DNA from: Mytilisepta virgata
Taxonomy: Eukaryota > Mollusca > Bivalvia > Mytilida > Mytilidae
DNA length: 64,000 nt
Assembly: GCA_028015205.1 (NCBI GenBank)
Contig: JAPWFG010000023.1
Span: 124,001 to 188,000 of the forward strand
Reading direction: 5' to 3'
Shown: piece after piece, positions 57,401 through 64,000 of the stretch
Layout of the letters: every line of letters starts with the position of its first letter
Numbering within the stretch: the first letter of the stretch is position 1
Translations under genes and position numbers: made by a program
Notes under the pieces: generated by a model
Database searches by the model: none
What the model saw: the letters and a program-made list of their open reading frames with translations, nothing else
What the model was told of the DNA's origin: nothing

Positions 57401-58927
57401 GTTAGCAGTTACAACAATAACGCAAGGTGATGGATAGCAATTCCTTGTTGACATTACTATGCAGTCAAATTTTTTTTTCTTCAGGTGCTTGGAGATTGGA
57501 TAACTTCTGTACTTCCCGAATTGTACTTGTTGATTTATAAAAGTATTACTCCATATTTCCATCCATTTAAACCTATATGTAATATATTATTTTCTTACCT
57601 GCTGCAAAATTTTATTTTTGTCGAAATCTTCACGAGAGCTTGTCTCAACAAATAAATGATACGGACAAAATTTCTCCTCAACATTGCCATGCACCACACC
57701 AAATCTTCCTTTCTTCACAAAAGATACTTCATCTCCTACCCTAAATATCATTTTTCAATAATTATGATTCATGAAAATTAAAAATTATTATACATTTTTT
57801 TTACTGATCCTGTTTTTTGTCCTCAGGTTTTTTTAATGTATAGCATGTATAGTTGTATTTGCCCTCGGCTTTGCCTCATGGCTATGCCACTATCATTGAC
57901 CCAATATGTTGACCCTTGGACACAGTACAAAACAATCTAACATGTTTACACATGTAATATTATTGGAATGAACTTTCCTACCCAAATGTTTGATGCTTGA
58001 TGAACTCTGATAGTGCAGGGATACAGACTGACTTCATTAACTGGTGAATGATTTCATAAAGGCAATGTTTGTTTGTTTGTTTAGTTGGGGTTTTACGCCG
58101 TTTTGAGCACATCTGGCTATTTCGCGGCGACCATTTTTTATTGGTGGAGGAAGCTGGAGAGAACCACCGACCTTCGGTAGGAAAATTGACAATCCTTATC
58201 AATTTAGATCGGAGTCGAACACACCCCACCACAGGTGAGATTCGAACACATAACCTCAGTGTTGACAGGCTAGTGATCATTAGTAGTCATTACGAACTAC
58301 CTAGACCACTTGGCCACCAAGGCCCCCCATAAAGGCAATGTAGAGTTCCCAACTCTAAAGTTGAAAATGGCATTAATCAGTCATCCTTTCACCATTTAAG
58401 ATACTGTAGGTAGGAAAATAGAAAATTTCGTATTACTATTTTTCACAAGAGTATTTCCCCCTTGCTCTGTTCTTCAATGGTTTTGGCTTTACCCTTTTGG
58501 TAAATTTGGCATTTGAATTAGTTGATTTTTTCACTTTTCAACATTTTAAGTCTTGAGCACAAATTACGCATTGCAAATTGACGAAATGTGCATCTTGTGC
58601 ATCAAATTGGTATTGTAGAAACTTTACATGTTATACTTCGTTTTTATGTACCTACCAATGAAAATAAACAAATTTAACAGTGTTTGACATATCAAAGGTG
58701 CTTTCATATCTGGCTAAGGCATACATCATTTGTGCATCATCAAAATATTCTTGTATTTCTGTGACATCTTCCCCTACTTTTAAAACAGTTAGACGATTTG
58801 GATCATTGTCAACATGGCCGACTACAATATAATTTATTGGTGAATTGTCATCTCGTACAGATTTAATCCCTTCCTCAAATGCTGCCTTATCTTCAAATGC
58901 TGCTTCGGTACTCATAATGTGCTAAAC
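54290..58927 (-). CDS. Tandem ADF-H (coactosin-type) actin-binding protein, 3' end not found
   Basis: Four exons (58656-58927, 57599-57740, 55935-56326, 54290-54431) join in frame into 312 codons from the ATG at 58913-58915. Two ADF-H domains of the coactosin kind are seen. Domain 1, about residues 10-125, has VRDDN, DDAQMMYALARYE, VKFVYFHW and VGDEVSFVKKGR. Domain 2, about 187-305, has VRADN, DDQAMYGLYR, VKFTYIQW and IGNTVKPMRKAK. Single-domain coactosins bind F-actin through this fold, and both domains keep the Lys before the Phe-x-x-x-W strand. The linker (residues 126-186) is basic and contains GGAN, like a coactosin C-terminal tail. Twinfilin also has two ADF-H domains, but these resemble coactosin more. 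The last exon ends in phase 0 without a stop, so at least one more exon, or a further domain, lies at lower coordinates. Confidence 0.87.
54879..55243 (-). mobile_element. tRNA-headed SINE (family B), 13-bp target duplication
   Basis: The element is 54892-55230 between copies of CCAATTAATTGGA (54879-54891, 55231-55243). On the minus strand the head (CCGCCTCGCTGGTCTCGTGG, B box near GGGATCGATCCC) is followed by a body shared with 60600-60960 and a tail ending TGGACGTTAAACAATAATTC and (ATCC)n. It lies in the intron between coactosin exons 3 and 4. Confidence 0.85.
55244..55934. other. Coactosin intron 3 remainder
   Basis: AT-rich; an A18 run at about 55634-55651. No further exon seen. Confidence 0.45.
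55935..56326 (-). CDS. Tandem coactosin exon 3 (linker and start of second domain)
   Basis: 392 bp, acceptor catttcag, donor gtaggt. Encodes residues 135-264 and two bases of Trp265. The first ~50 residues are a Thr/Lys/Gly-rich linker; ADF-H domain 2 follows. An internal Met at residue 153 could in principle start a separate protein, but the exon has a strong acceptor upstream, and the open frame before the Met continues from exon 2. Confidence 0.87.
56557..57383. mobile_element. hAT-like non-autonomous element, 5-bp duplication
   Basis: The element is 56562-57378 with perfect inverted ends CAGGGCTCACCA, flanked by ATGGT on both sides (56557-56561, 57379-57383). CAGGG termini suggest hAT; the 5-bp duplication is shorter than the usual 8. 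It contains an inverted copy of the module at 53191-53375 and paired GAGTCCCAGGACTCATCA-type blocks. It lies in the intron between coactosin exons 2 and 3. Confidence 0.75.
56694..56868 (-). repeat. ~180-bp shared module, copy 2
   Basis: Reverse-complement copy of 53191-53375 (GTAATCAGCTGCGTTATTTT at one end, CGGTAACAATATGTAGACCT at the other). Confidence 0.8.
57599..57740 (-). CDS. Tandem coactosin exon 2
   Basis: 142 bp, acceptor atatttag, donor gtaaga. The first base completes Trp87; then 47 codons (residues 88-134) finish ADF-H domain 1. It starts VGDEVSFVKKGRFG, matching WIGENVSGLQRAKTG of coactosin. It has the same length and phase as exon 4. Confidence 0.87.
58055..58341 (-). mobile_element. 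tRNA-headed SINE (family A), 14-bp target duplication
   Basis: The element is 58069-58327 between copies of CATAAAGGCAATGT (58055-58068, 58328-58341). Same family as 18296 and 38898, with a 10-base deletion after GGAGGAAGCTGGAG. It lies in the intron between coactosin exons 1 and 2. Confidence 0.9.
58342..58655. other. Coactosin intron 1 remainder
   Basis: Ordinary AT-rich intron sequence. Confidence 0.45.
58656..58927 (-). CDS. Tandem coactosin exon 1 (start codon)
   Basis: Acceptor ctcttacag at 58928-58930, then 12 untranslated bases and ATG at 58913-58915. Encodes residues 1-86 and two bases of Trp87. The donor gtaggt is strong. An untranslated exon must lie upstream (above 58930). It encodes the N-terminal two thirds of ADF-H domain 1. 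Confidence 0.88.
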
Positions 58928-59004
58928 CTGTAAGAGATAAATTGTGATTATTATGGCTAGTAAATCTACTTCTCAAAATCAAAAACTTTCAAGCACAATC
59001 TTAA

Positions 59005-59370
59005 GGTTCTTTTATCAAAGTTAACAGTCAGAAGAACTGAGAACAGGCATATGTTTTAATACATGTTTTAGGTACTCGTTTGTAATCTTCATGTTCTTTT
59101 ATCAAACAGTCACAAGAACAGAGAACAGGCATATGGTTTTTGTTCTACACCTTTTATGTATTCATGTGAAACTGTTAGGTTCTCTTATTAAAGAGTCACA
59201 AGAACAGAGAACAGGCATATGGTTTTGTTCTATACATTTTATGTATGATGTGAAACCATGAGGTTCTTTTATCAAACAGTCATTAGAACTGAGGACAGGC
59301 ATACATTGTATATGGTTTTTGTTCGATACATTTCATGTGTTCATGTGAAACTGTTACGTTCTTTTATTTA
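59005..59370. repeat. ~90-bp tandem repeat upstream of the coactosin start
   Basis: About four copies with TTCTTTTATCAAACAGTCAC, AGAACAGAGAACAGGCATAT and TTTATGTATTCATGTGAAAC. Starts about 90 bases upstream of the first coding exon's acceptor, so it lies in the 5' intron or promoter region. Confidence 0.8.
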
Positions 59371-59470
59371 TATAATTAGCAGTCATTAGAAGTTAGAACA
59401 TACATACTAGTATAACAAATAACAACAAAATGGATAACAGGGACATACCAATCAATCAACACCAGGATAC

Positions 59471-59669
59471 TGTAAATTCAGAAATTATTGTTATTTATTA
59501 TTGCGATTTTGTCATTTTAGACCAAAACACGATTTCAATTTTTGCGATATTGAAAAAAGTCCCGGTCATTCATATACAAAATTCCAAAATGCGAGTTTAA
59601 ATATTGCGATTACAACCCTGTCGCATTTTTCGCAATAATAAAAACATCACAATAATTTCCGTATTTACA
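59471..59669. mobile_element. MITE with TGTAAATTCAGAAATTATTG ends
   Basis: 199 bp. The left end TGTAAATTCAGAAATTATTG pairs with CAATAATTTCCGTATTTACA on the right, with further weaker pairing (TTATTATTGCGA) inside. Related to the ends at 11135 and 11423. Confidence 0.7.
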
Positions 59670-60020
59670 ATAGTCAGTATAGTCTAACTTGGTACAGACA
59701 CTGAACAATGATAAACCAAGTTTATGGCTAAACAAAACCTCCCCATATTTATCCTGACACTTTTGTGTATAATAACACTATATATATTAAGCCAATACAG
59801 TATGAATACCAACAAAGTGATCACAAAAATTGGTTGGAAAGCAGGGTCAGAAAGTGCTCATTTTAACTGTAAAACTAGGTAAGGCTTATCTTGAGCACTA
59901 TTATCAGAATATTTCATCAGAGAAAAAGACTCATAAAAAAAAAAACTATAAATTGTGTCTGTAATACATGAATGCCCTGCCCTAAAATGTAGGTCATAAT
60001 GACCCAATTATTGTACGACT
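59670..60020. other. No feature seen
   Basis: AT-rich; no recognised structure. Confidence 0.4.
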
Positions 60021-60196
60021 GCTCAGTACTACATGTACCCAAGGCACATCTACTAATGAAGTTTCATTGATACACTATGCTTAGTTCCCAAAAAATAAAC
60101 CGAAACGCAAAACTTAACCATATAGTTCTGACATACGTACAGACGGACAAGGGTAACTCTATATGCCCCATCCACATTCATGGGCGGGGCATAAAA
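60021..60196 (+). mobile_element. Right end of a pearl-like element (ATGCCCC family)
   Basis: ACGTACAGACGGACAAGGGT followed by ATATGCCCCATCCACATTCA and GGGCGGGGCATAAAA. This is the microsatellite and right-flank portion only; the left boundary is unclear. Confidence 0.5.
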
Positions 60197-60599
60197 AAGA
60201 TCTCTGTCTGAAATTCAAATCTTGTATACAATTTAAGAACTTCCTCCCTAAAATAATTAAACTATCTTAAACAAAGTATTAACACATATCCTGATGTAAG
60301 TGACTTTGACAAATATTTTCTTTTTGACATAAAACACTTGAAGCACACAGACCAATCTGATCATTTAAAGTGTCAGCATCACTTTTGGATATTACATCCT
60401 CTTGTCTATTCTAAGTCCCGCAGATTATACAAGAAACAAGAGAGTGTTATATGCGTTTTACAAATGAACTTTATTGTAAATTATACCCATGGGGGTTAAA
60501 CAATATAACATAGAATGAACAATAACAAACAAATACATACAGATAAGATATAGTCTTGAAAAAAGTAACTAATTAACTAACTTTGACCGACGTGGACCC

Positions 60600-60960
60600 A
60601 ACCGCCTTGGTGGTCCAGTGGTAGCGTGCTCGCCTCCAGTGCCGAAAGTCGCGGCTTCGATCCCCAGCCGGGCCAAACCAAAGACATTAAAATGGGTATT
60701 TGCTGCTTTCCTCCAAGCACGCAGATTCTAGGAGTAAGAGCAAACATAAACTGGTCGGCTCAGAGTCAGTATAATGTGTCAGAGTGGGGTCATATGCCTT
60801 CCTGTGGACAGTTACATGGTGAGCTAGCACATTAAAAATCTGCCTCAGCGTGTCGGTCTAGTACAAAGCAGGGATCATATTCATTATCATACATGTACTC
60901 GTTCTGATATGCACCTGGCTGCCACTGGACGTTAAACAACAATTCATCCATCCATCCAAT
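60600..60960 (+). mobile_element. tRNA-headed SINE (family B)
   Basis: Head CCTTGGTGGTCCAGTGGTAG (A box) and GCGGCTTCGATCCCC (B box) resemble a tRNA promoter. The body matches 54892-55230 in reverse, and the tail ends CACTGGACGTTAAACAACAA and (CATC)n. No target duplication recognised. It is not a working tRNA gene: the acceptor stem does not close and the SINE body follows. Confidence 0.8.
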
Positions 60961-61590
60961 GTGCACCCTATTTTCGCAGTTCCAATGACCGCTTTACAAA
61001 GTCACAAACAATTGGTAAAAGTTCATTTTTTGGATTAAGAACATCAAAAATTTTGTGATACTTCGTTCCCAATAAAAAATTTAGATTTATTTCTACTATC
61101 TTTTCAAAGATCTTTACTGATTATTGGAATTACAATGCAAGAAAAAATGGTATTCATCATCTAGCACCTTGCATCCAGAGCTAAGCCAACTTTAATATTG
61201 AGAGAGTGAACACTAATCCAAAATATTGTAAGGCGCTGTCTCAATGTAAAACTTTTTTTCCTTTTTCAAGTACTTTTCTAATTTTAAAGTGTTTTTAAGT
61301 TTACTGTATAAATATAACATGGAACTATCGTTTATTTTTGAGAGTTTAGACAATGTTAATTTTTCATATTTCTGATTAATAATATTTTTGAATTTATCTT
61401 TCAAACTCTTTTTAATACTAAAAAATGGGCTTATACAAAAGTAATAAATTAGTGTTTGATTACTTTCTCTTGTACTGTACAATTTATAAAATCACAAATA
61501 AATTTTCCCAAGATACTTAATGGACCTACTTCTAGATAATATGTCAGCATCACTTTTGTTTTACTAGTAATTACATGTAGTATGAATTTT
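60961..61590. other. No gene recognised
   Basis: AT-rich. An 89-codon open frame on the minus strand (61213-61482) is Lys/Tyr/Asn-rich and looks like chance. Confidence 0.4.
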
Positions 61591-61591
61591 A

Positions 61592-61797
61592 AAACCACAT
61601 TATCATTTAATGAGATTTTATGACCAAAACCCTCAAATTAAGCTGATAAAAGCTGATTATCACATCCTTTTGTAGATTTTAACCCCCCTCCCCTCCCGAT
61701 TATCATTTAATGAGATTTTATTACCAAAAACCCTCAAATTAGGCTGATTATCACATCCTTTTGTGTGGATTTTATCCCCCCCCCTCCCAAAAAAAAG
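61592..61797. repeat. ~105-bp direct duplication
   Basis: CCCTCAAATTAAGCTGAT, ATTATCACATCCTTTTG and a CCCCCCTCCC tract occur twice in tandem. Confidence 0.75.
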
Positions 61798-62756
61798 CTT
61801 TGAACTCTGCTGATAAAAGATTATCTGTTGTATAGCAATCTATATATATTAAAAAGTTACCAAAAAAAATGAAAAAAGGAATGAATTCATTTCCATATAC
61901 CATTTTTGTAAACCTTTTTGTTAAATCTTAATTTTCCTAAAAAAATTAATTGTATACCTATAAAAATCTATATTATATATTCAAAAGTTACAAAAAACTG
62001 AATTCATTTCCACATACCTTTTTGTTAAATCTTATTTTTTTTCCAGAAAATGAATTCTCCCTTAAGAACACCACACGCAGCCTATCCTTCACCTAACCTT
62101 AAAAGGTGGTACTTCCTTTACAAGATATAATTACACACATTCCTGAAGTGTAATGTCTACATCTGTTTTATTGTTTATTGGGTCAACTTTCTGACCTGAA
62201 ATAGTTTTATGGGGAATGTGGACATTTAAATTGTCAGAGGACTAGCATTCAGATAAAAAAATATTGTAATGCTTTTAAAATTTACTCAGTCATAATAATT
62301 TGATTATTTATCAAACTATATAGCATGATAAGTGAAACAGGACAATTAGGTCTGGTTGCCAAATAGATATTTTTCCAGGCAGGATGATGAAAGGAAGTTG
62401 ACTTTTTTATTTAATTTATCTACTTATTGGTTTTATCAATTTTTTTTTTTTGGGGGGGGAGGCTTTAATTAAAATTAGTAGCATATTATAAATACATGCA
62501 CATCTATCATCAAATTAAATCTTTTCTCAGAAATTTCAGTTTTATTTCTGTCAGTTGGTAGCTGTTAAATTTAACACCATGGTTTAAGGAGGTCACTTCT
62601 CATAATTATAAGTGTAGAGGCATAGCAAAGAATTTGACAACCTAAATCTATCTTCTAAGACATTTAACTTAACACATATCCATGGAATGTATGTGTGTGT
62701 GTTTGTTTAATAGCAACTACTATAATTTCATTATACATATATTTTGTTGGATATGG
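61798..62756. other. No feature seen
   Basis: AT-rich with homopolymer runs (T then G near 62440-62460). No exon or element boundary. Confidence 0.45.
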
Positions 62757-62893
62757 GAACTAGAAGCTCTCAAGAGCCTGTATCACTTTTCACCTTGAAC
62801 AGGACTAAAAATTTAAGTGTTGTAGTCAATTTGGTTGGTTTTTCTATAGGGTTCTATGTTAAACTCAGTTCAGCTGTGGCATCCATCTATAGC
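62757..62893 (+). mobile_element. Truncated pearl-like element (left end)
   Basis: ACTAGAAGCTCTCAAGAGCC, then TTTTCACCTTGAACAGGACT and TTCTATGTTAAACTCAGTTC, matching the start of the element at 48620. Cut short by the MITE that follows. Confidence 0.7.
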
Positions 62894-63291
62894 CCTTTTC
62901 AGAAACTCACTTGCGGTATCATGAATCTGACTCAAAAATTATAATTTGAAGCAAGTTATTTCCCTTGCTGGGATGTAGTACTGGTTCGCTGCAGTGCAGA
63001 GCAACCGGCAGGAAGCAAATAGAATTTATTATGCTGATATACAAATATTTCCAGCTTTATTATCAAGTTTGATTACAACATTCACAAGTATGTTGGAAGC
63101 AAAAAGATTGTAAGTAGTTCCCAAATTTATATAAACCAAACATTACGTGCAAATTAACAAGTTTTAAAGGCAGTTAATCCTTTACTCTTCATTGAAGCGA
63201 ACCAGGATTACGTCCCAGCCGGAACATCTCAGGAAGGGAAATAACTTGCTTCAAATTATACTTTTTGAGTCAGATACCGGAAATGGGGCTT
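62891..63291. mobile_element. MITE with ~80-bp inverted arms
   Basis: The arm at 62925-62990 (GACTCAAAAATTATAATTTG, AAGCAAGTTATTTCCCTT, ACTGGTTCGCT) faces 63196-63275 (AGCGAACCAGGATTACGTCC, AAGGGAAATAACTTGCTTC, TTTTTGAGTCAGAT). The boundaries are approximate. Confidence 0.7.
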
Positions 63292-63294
63292 GAA

Positions 63295-63650
63295 AAACAT
63301 CTAATGCTTCTTCGATCTCCTGAGCACAGGAATAATTTCACAAAACTGCGAAAATCTACTCATAGACTAAGAATAGAACAAGGGCGTTGTCAGGGTACTC
63401 CCCGACATAGTAGAACATGCCTCAGTTGCAGCTCAGACGAAGTGGATGACGAAAGACACTTTTTGTTTTCATGTAAATCACTTGAGGACAGAAGATAATT
63501 ATGATATGTATAAAATCGATTCATGCATATTGTCCGAATTTAAGCCAGCTTGGACCAAATGAAAAGTTGATTTGGCTCCTGAACTCGGAGAACATTGATA
63601 TTTTGATTCAAATTTGTAAACTGATCAAGGAAAGTAAGATATAGCGGTTT
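63295..63650 (+). pseudogene. LINE ORF2 C-terminal remnant
   Basis: The frame to 63498 reads FTKLRKSTHRLRIEQGR, TPRHSRTCLSC, then DERHFLFSC: the xxIExGR / CxxC / HFLxxC tail found after reverse transcriptase in invertebrate LINEs. A stop follows, and the tail continues in two other frames (KIDSCILSEFKPAWTK, LIWLLNSENIDILIQICKL). Broken and 5'-truncated by the adjacent MITE. Confidence 0.7.
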
Positions 63651-63652
63651 AA

Positions 63653-64000
63653 AACTAGAGCCTGTATCGCTCACCTGGCATAAAAGCCATTTTTATTGAT
63701 GTACCTCAAAGAGAGAAGCCACTTCTCCCTATCATTATGAAGTGTGGTAAGCCTTGTAGGAACCAAATTTTTCTTCAAGGTCCTTCTTATGTAACTTACA
63801 GGTCAGCATATTCTGAAATTTGGCAGTTCTCCAGAAGATTTTTGCATGCATTTCCCATAGGGTCTTATGTTAACCTAAGTCCTCTCATAAGGCCATCAAC
63901 CAATCAGAAACAAGAATTGCCCATGGTGGCCATGTTTGTCACCTGAACAGGACAAAATGAGGAAAGTTTGTGAAACCTCAGACAGATGCTTCCTCTTAAG
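63653..64000 (+). mobile_element. Pearl-like element, runs off the window
   Basis: Opens ACTAGAGCCTGTATCGCTCA, CCTGGCATAAAAGCC and continues with CCCATAGGGTCTTATGTTA and GGTGGCCATGTTTGTC blocks like those of 48620-50880. The right end is outside the window. Confidence 0.6.

Noticed and set aside
58069..58332. Open frames on both strands (87 and 100 codons)
   Set aside because: Lie within a SINE with a clear target duplication.
60600..60675. Possible tRNA gene (TGGTCCAGTGGTAG and GGCTTCGATCCCC)
   Set aside because: The A and B boxes are those of a SINE head; the acceptor stem does not close and the SINE body follows directly.
1..64000. Possible CRISPR array, prokaryotic operon or viral insertion
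   Set aside because: Tandem arrays here lack unique spacers between conserved repeats, genes are intron-split, and no viral reading frame was recognised.

Overview
The window looks like nuclear DNA of a bivalve mollusc, most likely a mussel of the Mytilus group. It is AT-rich, its genes are split into short exons with GT/AG introns of kilobases, and most of the space is interspersed repeats of bivalve type: pearl-like tandem-core elements with GACGGA-type microsatellites, tRNA-headed SINEs, MITEs and LINE scraps. The genus is inferred from remembered repeat families and is less certain than the phylum.

Two protein genes can be supported, both on the minus strand. (1) ODF2 (outer dense fibre protein 2 / cenexin), a coiled-coil protein of centriolar distal or subdistal appendages and of cilium and sperm-tail structures. 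Twelve coding exons (29492 down to 3435) join in frame into 569 residues from the start codon; the 3' part lies beyond the left edge. It starts with an ODF2-like PVHVHV motif and carries one unexpected in-frame Cys-rich exon (27019-27177). (2) A coactosin-type actin-binding gene (58927 down to 54290). Four exons encode two consecutive ADF-H domains separated by a linker. Both domains have the same exon architecture, which points to an internal duplication. Its 3' end was not found.

Layout: 1-3434, distal ODF2 intron with old minisatellite, SINE and MITE copies; 3435-29494, ODF2 exons and repeat-laden introns (pearl-like element inside an older repeat, 33-bp minisatellite, BED-finger remnant, hAT-like element with 8-bp target duplication, pogo-like element, MULE-like foldback with 9-bp duplication); 29495-54289, no coding exon recognised, with LINE remnants, an array carrying oestrogen-response-element-like palindromes, a 63-67 bp minisatellite array, several pearl-like elements including one nested in another, and a PIF/Harbinger-like element; 54290-58927, the tandem coactosin gene with SINE and hAT-like insertions in its introns; 58928-64000, upstream repeats, a MITE, SINE, LINE 3' remnant and truncated pearl-like copies.

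The genes are not an operon and no functional link between them is implied, although both encode cytoskeletal proteins. No genuine tRNA, rRNA, CRISPR or viral feature was found. The most notable items are the tandem ADF-H coactosin, the ODF2 Cys-rich exon, and a mobile-element array with a perfect AGGTCAAGGTCA site in each unit at about 147-bp spacing.
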